5,813 nucleotides of DNA from Clostridia bacterium (GTDB lineage Bacteria > Bacillota > Clostridia > Oscillospirales > Acutalibacteraceae). Below are positions 1 to 5,688 of the stretch, piece by piece; position 1 is the first letter of the stretch, and each line of letters opens with the position of its first letter. The stretch is from the NCBI GenBank assembly GCA_017534365.1, contig JAFWCS010000152.1, positions 1 to 5,813 of the forward strand, written 5' to 3'. The position numbers and the translations under genes are program-made. Below the pieces are notes generated by a model, which was not told the DNA's origin, did not search any database, and saw only the letters and a list, made by a program, of their open reading frames with translations.

Positions 1-771
1 CGCAAACACGGAAAACCGAAAAAAATACTGCTCTTTGTCGGCCTCTCGCTGCTGCTGTTTTCGATCGCCGTCGCCGTGCTGATTTTCACCCTGCAGTATG
101 ACGACCTCTGGGGCTGGTACTCGCAGGCGCGGGAAACGCTGATCGGCCTCGAGGCGCGGATTGCGGAGATCCGGCAGGTCTGGCTTTTCGTGCTGGTGAT
201 CCTGCTGCTGTTCCTGATGAAGAACTTCATCCCGTATCCGCTCTCCTCCGTCTGCTTCCTGACCGGTATCGTGCTGCCGATGTATGTGGCCATTCCCGTG
301 AATATCGCGGGCATCTCGATGCTCCTCGCCTCGCAGTATTTCTGGGGCAAGCGCTTCGGCCCGGGCTATTCCTGGAAGCTCCTGCGCCGGTGGGAAACGC
401 TCTCCGAGCTTGTGGAGCACGACGGCAGCGGCAACCCGATGCTGCTCGCCGCGCTGCGGCTGACCCCATTCGTGCCGATCAACAGCGTCTCCAAGATCTA
501 CGGCTCCCTGCATTTCAGCTTCTGGCACTTTCTGGTGCTTTCGCTTCTCGGCCTGCTGCCGCGTCTGATTTCCTTCACCTTTGTGGGCCGCAACCTGTTC
601 GATCCCCTGTCGCCGGGCTTCCTCGTGCCGCTGGCGGTGATCTCCTTCATCAGCGCGATTTCGCTCCTGTCGGTCAACGGCGTCTGGTTTACGGTCGAAC
701 GGATCAACAAGCGCAAACAAAATCGTAAAAAGAAAGGAATTTCCAAAGATGATGCTGACAACGGAACTTAA
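1..771 (+). CDS. TVP38/TMEM64-family (DedA superfamily) membrane protein, 5' partial
   Basis: Polytopic inner-membrane protein of the SNARE-associated/VTT-domain (DedA, TVP38) superfamily, whose members are linked to lipid scrambling or flipping and membrane homeostasis; the substrate here is unknown. The frame is open from base 1, so the true start is just outside the window. The first visible residues are basic (RKHGKPKK) and run straight into a hydrophobic helix, so only a few residues are probably missing. A GTG at 76 would cut that first membrane segment in half and is rejected as the start. About 256 residues are visible, with roughly five or six membrane stretches. The family signature is RLTPFVPINSVSKIYG (bases 457-504), matching the usual R-x-x-P-x-x-P pattern before a Gly. 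It is followed by an LGLLPR segment and a lysine-rich cytoplasmic tail. The 3' end overlaps the kinase gene by 23 bases. Family assignment is good; the cellular role is inferred. Confidence 0.85.
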   Translation, partial: RKHGKPKKILLFVGLSLLLFSIAVAVLIFTLQYDDLWGWYSQARETLIGLEARIAEIRQVWLFVLVILLLFLMKNFIPYPLSSVCFLTGIVLPMYVAIPVNIAGISMLLASQYFWGKRFGPGYSWKLLRRWETLSELVEHDGSGNPMLLAALRLTPFVPINSVSKIYGSLHFSFWHFLVLSLLGLLPRLISFTFVGRNLFDPLSPGFLVPLAVISFISAISLLSVNGVWFTVERINKRKQNRKKKGISKDDADNGT

Positions 772-2029
772 ATCGATCCTTGCGGGCAGCGCCTGCGACG
801 CTGCCCTGACCGTGCTTTATCCCGCCGCGGATCTGGAAGCCCAGAAGGCGCGCTACCTGCGCGTGGCGGAGGCCTTCGAGCGCCTTTACGGCGCGGACCG
901 CAGCGTCGGTGTGTTTTCCGCGCCCGGACGCACCGAGGTCTGCGGCAACCACACCGACCACAACCACGGCAAGGTCCTCGCTGCCGGCGTCAATCTGGAC
1001 GCGATCGCCGTCGCCGGCAGAAACGATGAAAATATCGTACGCGTTAAATCCGAAGGCTACCGCATGGACGTGACGGAGCTGGACGATCTGCGCGTGCATG
1101 ACAATGAGACCGGGCATTCCGCTTCGCTCGTGCGCGGCGTCTGCGCGGCCTTCCGCGCGCGCGGCTACAAGGTCGGCGGTTTCGACGCCGCGACGGCCTC
1201 CAACGTCCTTTCCGGCTCCGGGCTGTCCTCCTCCGCGGCGTTTGAAGTGCTGCTCGGCACGATCCTGAATCATCTTTATAATGACGGCAGGATCGACGCG
1301 GTCGAGATCGCGCAGATCGCGCAGTATGCCGAGAACGTCTATTTCGGCAAGCCCTGCGGTCTGATGGTTGAGATGGCCTGCTCCGTGGGCGGCTTCGTGG
1401 AGATCGATTTCCGCGATCCGAAAGCGCCTGTGATCGAGAAGGTGCCCTTTGATTTCGCCGCCTGCGGCCACGCGCTGTGCATCGTTGACACCGGCGGCAC
1501 GCACGCGGATCTGACCGACGATTACGCCGCCGTGCGCCGCGAGATGGAAGCGGCCGCGCAGGTGTTCGGCAAATCCGTGCTGCGCGAGGTGGATCCTGCG
1601 TCGTTCAAGGCGCAGATCCCCGCCGTGCGCAAGGCGGCCGGCGACCGCGCCGTGCTGCGCGCGCTGCATTTTTATCATGAGAACGAACGGGTGGAGCGGC
1701 AGGCGGCCGCGCTGCAGGCCGGCGATTTTGCGGCGTTCAAGCAGCTGGTGATCGAGAGCGGCAACTCCTCCTTTATGTATAATCAGAACGTCTTTACCCC
1801 GAAAGCGCCGACCGCGCAGCCGGTGAGCCTCGCGCTTGCGCTTTGCGCCGAGCTGCTCGCGGGCAAGGGCGCGTGGCGCGTGCACGGCGGCGGCTTCGCC
1901 GGCACGATCCAGGCCTTTGTGCCGCTGGAGCTGCTGGACGCCTTCCGGGCGGAAATGACTGCCGTCTTCGGCGAAAAGGCCTGCTACGTGCTGCAGATCC
2001 GGCCCGTCGGCGGCACGGCTGTGCTTTGA
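749..2029 (+). CDS. galK: Galactokinase-family GHMP kinase
   Basis: Predicted cytosolic ATP-dependent sugar 1-kinase (galactose to galactose-1-phosphate, Leloir pathway). 426 residues, longer than the usual 380-400 of classical GalK. Three GHMP blocks are visible in order: the N-terminal galactokinase signature GRTEVCGNHTDHNHG (residues 60-74), the ATP-binding loop SGSGLSSSAA (155-164), and the C-terminal glycine motif RVHGGGFAG (377-385). The tyrosine of the EY-x-x-RR block is present as DDYAAVRRE (Y259). Two departures stand out. The classical G-E-H-T-D-Y reads G-N-H-T-D-H. The M-D-Q motif that supplies the catalytic Asp reads M-V-E (V207, E208). The first is, from memory, typical of a clostridial galactokinase branch; the second is not. 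The ATG at 749 follows AGAAAGGA at 731-738; a second ATG at 752 is equally possible. No galT, galE or sugar transporter is in the window, so the substrate is not fixed by context. Confidence 0.85.
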   Translation: MMLTTELKSILAGSACDAALTVLYPAADLEAQKARYLRVAEAFERLYGADRSVGVFSAPGRTEVCGNHTDHNHGKVLAAGVNLDAIAVAGRNDENIVRVKSEGYRMDVTELDDLRVHDNETGHSASLVRGVCAAFRARGYKVGGFDAATASNVLSGSGLSSSAAFEVLLGTILNHLYNDGRIDAVEIAQIAQYAENVYFGKPCGLMVEMACSVGGFVEIDFRDPKAPVIEKVPFDFAACGHALCIVDTGGTHADLTDDYAAVRREMEAAAQVFGKSVLREVDPASFKAQIPAVRKAAGDRAVLRALHFYHENERVERQAAALQAGDFAAFKQLVIESGNSSFMYNQNVFTPKAPTAQPVSLALALCAELLAGKGAWRVHGGGFAGTIQAFVPLELLDAFRAEMTAVFGEKACYVLQIRPVGGTAVL

Positions 2030-2045
2030 TCTGAAAGGAACGTTT

Positions 2046-3077
2046 ATGAACAAGTATCCCGAAATGGACGCCTTGCTGCAGGCACTTTGCGCCGCGCCGG
2101 GCGTCTCCGGCTGTGAAGGCAGGGCGGCGGCTGTTGCGGCGTCTTTGCTGGAGCGGGAGATGCCGGTGCGGATCGACGCCCTCGGCAGCGTGACCGGCGC
2201 GACCGAAGCGGAGGGGGCGACCCTGCTGCTCGACGCGCACATCGATCAGATCGGTCTGATCGTCACCGCCGTGGACGAAACCGGGTTTTTGAAGTTTGCC
2301 CGCTGCGGCGGCGCGGATGCGCGGGTGCTCCCGGCGGCGCGCGTGACCGTGCGCGCAAAAGAGGATCTGCCCGGCGTCGTCATTTCCACGCCGCCTCATC
2401 TGCGCAAGGGCGATGAAAAGAAAGGTGTGGACTTCGACGACCTTGCCATTGACATCGGCATGTCAAAGGAAGCGGCGCAGGAGCTGGTGGAGCCCGGCGA
2501 CCGCGTGACCTTTGACGGCGACTACGTGCATCTGTGCGGGGAACGCGTCTGCGCGCCGGCAATCGACGACCGCGCCGGCGTTGCCGTGATCCTGCGCTGC
2601 CTGCAGCTGCTCCGGGGCGTTGCGCATCCGTGGCGGCTGGCCGTGCAGTTTTCCGCGCAGGAGGAAACCGGCGGCAGCGGCGCCCAGGCGGCGGCGTTTG
2701 CGGCGCAGCCTGCGCAGGCGATCGCCTGCGACGTGAGCTTCGCTTCCGCGCCCGGGATCGACAAAGAGAAATACGCATCACTCGGCGGCGGCACGATGAT
2801 CGGCTACGCCCCGTCGCTCGATTATGCAATGAGCCGGCGGCTTTCCGCGCTCGCGGAAGAGAAAAGCATCGCCGCGCAGCCCGAGGTCATGGGCGGGCGC
2901 ACCGGCACGAACTGCGACGAGATCCAGGTCTCCCGCGGGGGCGTGCGCACGGCGCTGCTCTCCGTCCCGCTGCGGAATATGCACACCGCCTGCGAGATCG
3001 TCGACCTGGCGGATCTCGAGGCCTCTGCCCGTCTGATGGTTGCTTATATCGCGGAAGGGGGCGGCGCGCATGCTTGA
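2046..3077 (+). CDS. M42-family metallo-aminopeptidase, first of a tandem pair
   Basis: Predicted cytosolic dinuclear-metal aminopeptidase of family M42 (the glutamyl aminopeptidase / TET / FrvX-YsdC group, often mislabelled endoglucanase), trimming peptides from the N terminus in a large oligomer. 343 residues, a normal length. Expected metal and catalytic positions are all present: H65 and D67 in DAHIDQIG, bridging D174 in AIDDR, catalytic E206 and ligand E207 in SAQEETG, D229 in ACDVSF, and H313 in NMHTACE. Unusual choices are Q68 where many members have Glu, and R-N-M-H-T-A where the family usually reads R-Y-M-H-T-P or R-Y-x-H-S-P. The start ATG is set by AAAGGA at 2034-2039. It lies 16 bases after the kinase and overlaps the next peptidase gene by 8 bases. 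Substrate preference cannot be read from the sequence. Confidence 0.9.
   Translation: MNKYPEMDALLQALCAAPGVSGCEGRAAAVAASLLEREMPVRIDALGSVTGATEAEGATLLLDAHIDQIGLIVTAVDETGFLKFARCGGADARVLPAARVTVRAKEDLPGVVISTPPHLRKGDEKKGVDFDDLAIDIGMSKEAAQELVEPGDRVTFDGDYVHLCGERVCAPAIDDRAGVAVILRCLQLLRGVAHPWRLAVQFSAQEETGGSGAQAAAFAAQPAQAIACDVSFASAPGIDKEKYASLGGGTMIGYAPSLDYAMSRRLSALAEEKSIAAQPEVMGGRTGTNCDEIQVSRGGVRTALLSVPLRNMHTACEIVDLADLEASARLMVAYIAEGGGAHA
3054..3061 (+). promoter_or_regulatory. Ribosome binding site fixing the second M42 start at 3070
   Basis: The purine run GAAGGGGG ends 8 bases before the ATG at 3070. It lies inside the last codons of the upstream peptidase gene. It favours 3070 over an in-frame TTG at 3040, which would add ten residues (LLISRKGAAR) not expected in the family and would lie upstream of this site. 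Confidence 0.6.
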
Positions 3078-4092
3078 GACCATTCGGCGCCTCAGCGCCC
3101 TGCCCGGCGTATCCGGCCGGGAATCCGCCGTGCGCGACTTCCTGATCGAGCAGATCCGCGGCTATGCGGATAGCTGGGAGACGGATCCGCTCGGCAATCT
3201 GATCGTTTTCAAAAAGGGCCTTGCGCCCGCAAAAAAGATCGTGATGCTTGACGCGCATATGGACGAGGTCGGGCTGATCGTGACCTCGATCGACAGCGAC
3301 GGCTTTCTGCGTTTTGCAACGGTCGGCGGCGTTGATCCGGGCGTGCTTGCCGGCCGCACGGTCTGCGTGGGCGACCACGGGACGGTCGGCGCGATCGGCG
3401 TCAAGCCGATCCATCTGCTGAAAAAAGATGAGGAAGGCGTCGTGCCCTCCGTGGATCAGTTATATATCGATATCGGCGCTTCGGACCGCGCAGAAGCCGC
3501 GGCGCTCGTGCGGCCCGGCGATGTGGCGTGGTTCCGCGGCGACGTGACGGCATTTGGCGACGGCATGCTCATGGGCAAGGCGCTCGACGACCGGGTCGGC
3601 TGCGCGATCCTGCTGCAGATGATTCGCAGCGAGCTGCCTTATGACTGCCGGTTCACCTTCAGCGTGCAGGAGGAGATCGGGCTGCGCGGCGCGCAGGCGG
3701 CGGCCTTCACCGTGGCGCCGGATTACGCGATCGTGGTCGAAACCACCACGGCGGCGGATATCAGCGGCGTGGCGGGCGAAAAGCGCGTGTGCGTGTGCGG
3801 CGACGGCGCCGTGGTTTCCTTCATGGACCGCAGCACGCTCTATGACCGCGCGCTGTTTGACCGCGCGTTTGAAGTGGCGAAAGCGCAGGGGATCCCCTGC
3901 CAGACGAAAACGATGGTAGCCGGCGGCAACAATGCCGGCGCGATCCATAAGAGCCGCGGCGGCGTGAAAACGCTGGCGATTTCCGTGCCCTGCCGCTATC
4001 TGCATTCGCCCAGCTGCGTGATGCAGCGCAGCGATATCGACGCGGTCGCGCGGCTTGCTGCGGCAATGGCCGCGGAGCTGGCGGGATGCTGA
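3070..4092 (+). CDS. M42-family metallo-aminopeptidase, second of a tandem pair
   Basis: Second cytosolic M42 aminopeptidase, 340 residues, paralogous to the upstream gene but clearly diverged. It opens with a typical M42 N terminus (IRRLSALPGVSGRES). Active-site positions are H63 and D65 in DAHMDEVG, bridging D173 in ALDDRVG, E201 (catalytic) and E202 in VQEEIGLRGA, E224 in VVETTTAAD (Glu in place of the Asp seen in the first copy; either is known as a ligand), and H312 in RYLHSP. The conserved G-G-T/N-D-A-G block reads GGNNAG (285-290). This copy is closer to the family consensus than the first. The start is ATG 3070, within an ATGCTTGA overlap with the upstream stop, so coupled translation and near-equal expression are likely. 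Two co-expressed copies suggest either complementary substrate ranges or mixed oligomers; mixed TET complexes are known in archaea. Specificity is not determinable here. Confidence 0.9.
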   Translation: MLETIRRLSALPGVSGRESAVRDFLIEQIRGYADSWETDPLGNLIVFKKGLAPAKKIVMLDAHMDEVGLIVTSIDSDGFLRFATVGGVDPGVLAGRTVCVGDHGTVGAIGVKPIHLLKKDEEGVVPSVDQLYIDIGASDRAEAAALVRPGDVAWFRGDVTAFGDGMLMGKALDDRVGCAILLQMIRSELPYDCRFTFSVQEEIGLRGAQAAAFTVAPDYAIVVETTTAADISGVAGEKRVCVCGDGAVVSFMDRSTLYDRALFDRAFEVAKAQGIPCQTKTMVAGGNNAGAIHKSRGGVKTLAISVPCRYLHSPSCVMQRSDIDAVARLAAAMAAELAGC

Positions 4093-4832
4093 CGCTCTGT
4101 GAATCGAGGGCGGCGCTGGCCTTTTTGCCCGCCGATCCGTTTGCCGCGCGCATCACGGCGCTCTTTGCGACCTACGGCGCGGGGCAGCCCTTCGCGCAGT
4201 TCTGGGTGCAGGCCGTGAACGGCGCGCCCGCTGCCGCCGTGTGCCGGCTGGACGGCGCGATGACCCTTTGCTGCACGGCACAGACGGATTTTGAAGAGCT
4301 GCGGCTGTTTGCGCAGACGGTCGGTTATGATTCGCTGCTTGCAGACGCAGACGCGCTCGCGGCGCTGGGGCTGGCGGAAAGTGACGGCTCTTATATCGTC
4401 GTTTATCGCGGCGGCCCCGTGCCGCCCGATCCGGAGATCCGCACGGACTATGACCTGCGGGCGATCCACGCGCTGCTCGGCGCGGCGCAGTTCCCCACGG
4501 GGTCCTTTGCGGCCTTTGCCGCCGACGTCGGTGCCCGGCTGCGGCACGGCACGGCGTCCTACGGCGTGTTTGCGGATGCGGCGCTGCAAGCCTGCGCGTT
4601 TCGGCTGTTCATCGGCGATAAGAGCCTGTTGCTCGGGGCGGTGGTCACCGATCCCGCTGCGCGCGGGCGCGGCTACGCCTCCCGGCTGGTCACACAGCTC
4701 GCGCAGGATGCGCAGGGGCGCGCAGCCTTCCTGTTTTGCCGCAATGACGGCTTGCTGCCGTTTTATGAAAAGATGGGGTTTGTTTCCGCCGGGCGCTGGG
4801 CGCAGGCGGAGGAAAGGGGAGAAGAATCATGA
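4086..4832 (+). CDS. GNAT-family N-acetyltransferase
   Basis: Predicted acetyl-CoA-dependent N-acyltransferase with unknown acceptor. 248 residues. The C-terminal half holds a GNAT fold: the acetyl-CoA pyrophosphate-binding motif A is VVTDPAARGRGYASRL (186-201), and motif B is FCRNDGLLPFYEKMGF (217-232) with the usual N and Tyr. The first 130 or so residues lack a motif A. They still show a beta-rich pattern (AAVCRLDGAMTLCC, then DFEELRLFAQTVG) resembling a degenerate GNAT half, so this may be a tandem GNAT with one dead repeat; that is inference. The start ATG overlaps the upstream stop (ATGCTGA) and is preceded by GGAG at 4074-4077. The 3' end overlaps the next gene as ATGA. Its placement after two aminopeptidases suggests a link to peptides or amino acids, but nothing in the sequence proves it. 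Confidence 0.85.
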   Translation: MLTLCESRAALAFLPADPFAARITALFATYGAGQPFAQFWVQAVNGAPAAAVCRLDGAMTLCCTAQTDFEELRLFAQTVGYDSLLADADALAALGLAESDGSYIVVYRGGPVPPDPEIRTDYDLRAIHALLGAAQFPTGSFAAFAADVGARLRHGTASYGVFADAALQACAFRLFIGDKSLLLGAVVTDPAARGRGYASRLVTQLAQDAQGRAAFLFCRNDGLLPFYEKMGFVSAGRWAQAEERGEES

Positions 4833-5515
4833 CGCCGTTGTGTTACGTGCTGGCGGCTGTGACCGTTGCCTTCGCGGCGGCCTGCGTGCTGTTTCGCAGG
4901 CAGAACCGTTCGTTCGAGGGCATGGTCTGCAAATTCATGGCGAGCTTCGGCTTCATCGCCGTGGCAATCGTCGGCTACACGGCCAGCCCGAAGAATACGC
5001 TGTATTTCTGCCTGGTCTGCTTTGCGCTGATGTTCGGCTTCTGCGGCGACGTGCTGCTCGGCATCAAGGAGATCGCGCCGAAGTTCCGCAGCCGGCTGAT
5101 CCCGATCGGGACCCTCTATTTCCTGATCGGCCACGTGTTTTACATCATTGCGTTCCTGCATGAATATCCGTTCCATCCGGTGACGGTTGCGCTCGGCGTT
5201 GCCGGCGGCCTGATCGCCTTCGCCGTGATCAAGCTGGCCAAAATGAAGGTGGACGGCAAGCTTCTGCCGCTGCTGTGCGTTTATTATTCGCTGCTGATCT
5301 TCAAAGGCGCGGTCACGGGCTTTGCCGCCGTGCAGCAGCGCACGCCCGCGGCGATTGCGGCCTTCATCGGTTCGCTCCTCTTTATTCTGAGCGACACCTG
5401 CCTCGGCATCGTCTACTTTACGCCGGTTAAGCGCAAGAACGTGTTCGTGACCGTCGAGCTTTCCACTTATTACCCCGCACAGATCCTGCTGGCCATGAGC
5501 GTTGCGCTGATGTAA
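4829..5515 (+). CDS. YhhN-family lysoplasmalogenase-like membrane protein
   Basis: Multi-pass membrane protein of the YhhN/TMEM86 family, whose characterised members hydrolyse the vinyl-ether bond of lysoplasmalogens to give an aldehyde and a glycerophospho-alcohol. 228 residues, in the family range, with about seven or eight hydrophobic segments. Family landmarks are FCGDVLLG (71-78) with the conserved Gly-Asp, FLIGHVFYIIAF (98-109) with the conserved Gly-His, GSLLFILSDT (181-190) with the conserved Ser-Asp, and STYYPAQILL (212-221). The polar Asp, His and Gln residues within membrane segments are those thought to form the active site. The ATG overlaps the GNAT stop by four bases (ATGA) and follows AAAGGGGA at 4813-4820. 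It is the last gene of the operon; a terminator follows 30 bases after the stop. Many anaerobic Clostridia make plasmalogens, which fits the role. Confidence 0.85.
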   Translation: MTPLCYVLAAVTVAFAAACVLFRRQNRSFEGMVCKFMASFGFIAVAIVGYTASPKNTLYFCLVCFALMFGFCGDVLLGIKEIAPKFRSRLIPIGTLYFLIGHVFYIIAFLHEYPFHPVTVALGVAGGLIAFAVIKLAKMKVDGKLLPLLCVYYSLLIFKGAVTGFAAVQQRTPAAIAAFIGSLLFILSDTCLGIVYFTPVKRKNVFVTVELSTYYPAQILLAMSVALM

Positions 5516-5524
5516 CGCCGGGTT

Positions 5525-5552
5525 GGCGGTCTGCAAAGGATTGCAAGCCGCC
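5525..5552 (+). other. Hairpin that competes with the terminator stem
   Basis: GGCGGTCTGCAA (5525-5536) pairs with TTGCAAGCCGCC (5541-5552) around an AGGA loop, giving twelve positions with one G-T wobble and one C-A mismatch. Its right arm uses eight bases (5545-5552) that also form the left arm of the terminator, so the two structures exclude one another. It could be an attenuator or antiterminator, or simply a 3' stabilising fold. No leader peptide or ligand-binding domain is evident. Confidence 0.45.
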
Positions 5553-5574
5553 CTGTCACCCGGGGCGGCTTTTT
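5545..5574 (+). terminator. Intrinsic terminator of the six-gene operon
   Basis: AAGCCGCCC (5545-5553) pairs perfectly with GGGCGGCTT (5563-5571) around a nine-base loop, and five T residues (5570-5574) close the structure. A nine-base GC-rich stem followed by a T run is a standard Rho-independent terminator. It sits 30 bases after the lysoplasmalogenase stop and before the next gene's own promoter. Confidence 0.85.
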
Positions 5575-5577
5575 CGA

Positions 5578-5614
5578 TTGACAGGCTGACAATCAGAATT
5601 TGTCGCCCTGTCAA
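5578..5614. repeat. Nested palindrome, candidate operator of the downstream regulator
   Basis: The outer arms TTGACAGG (5578-5585) and CCTGTCAA (5607-5614) are perfect reverse complements. Inner arms GACAA (5588-5592) and TTGTC (5600-5604) are also perfect, and both pairs share the same centre at base 5596. The two bases between outer and inner arms do not form perfect pairs. Beyond the outer arms, CG and CG (5575-5576, 5616-5617) can pair after one mismatch. No T run follows, so it is not a terminator. Its place between a terminator and the promoter of a regulator gene suggests a protein-binding site, possibly for the Xre protein itself or another dimeric regulator. Confidence 0.6.
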
Positions 5615-5624
5615 GCGGCGTTGG

Positions 5625-5653
5625 TTGCTTTCGCCGCCGCTGTATGATAGAAT
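5625..5653 (+). promoter_or_regulatory. Probable sigma-A promoter of the Xre regulator gene
   Basis: TTGCTT (5625-5630) as -35, a 17-base spacer, and TAGAAT (5648-5653) as -10, with TG one base upstream (5645-5646) giving an extended -10 element. Transcription would start near 5660, leaving a leader of about 30 bases. An alternative reading is TTGGTT (5621-5626) with TATGAT (5643-5648) at 16-base spacing. Either way a promoter is needed here because the upstream operon ends in a terminator. Confidence 0.6.
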
Positions 5654-5671
5654 GCAGCCAAAGTCCATCAC

Positions 5672-5679
5672 AGAAAGGA
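5672..5679 (+). promoter_or_regulatory. Ribosome binding site for the GTG-started Xre gene
   Basis: AGAAAGGA ends nine bases before GTG at 5689, ideal spacing. Two ATG codons nearby are poor choices: ATG at 5679 overlaps the site itself and opens a seven-codon frame ending at 5702, and ATG at 5687 is followed at once by TGA. This decides for GTG. Confidence 0.7.
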
Positions 5680-5688
5680 TGAAACAAT

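Noticed and set aside
76..78. GTG as the start of the first gene
   Set aside because: The frame is open upstream to base 1 and encodes a basic stretch plus the first half of a membrane helix; starting at 76 would cut the helix.
704..2242. Long minus-strand open frame of 512 codons opposite the kinase gene
   Set aside because: It is antisense to a gene with three clear GHMP motifs. Its product is rich in Arg, Ala, Gly and His with no domain, as expected from the complement of GC-rich codons.
3040..3042. TTG as the start of the second M42 gene
   Set aside because: It lies before the ribosome binding site at 3054-3061 and would add ten residues not typical of the family; ATG 3070 fits better.
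4291..5163. Plus-strand open frame of 290 codons across the GNAT and lysoplasmalogenase genes
   Set aside because: Arg-rich low-complexity translation in another frame of two well-supported genes; no motif and no suitable ribosome binding site noted.
5578..5606. TTGACA in the left palindrome arm as a -35 element
   Set aside because: A perfect -35 hexamer, but 15-18 bases downstream there is no -10-like hexamer (TGTCGC at 17); the same holds for the mirrored TTGACA on the minus strand.
5578..5614. Palindrome read as a second intrinsic terminator
   Set aside because: No T run follows the right arm on the plus strand, and the upstream stem-loop already provides a complete terminator.
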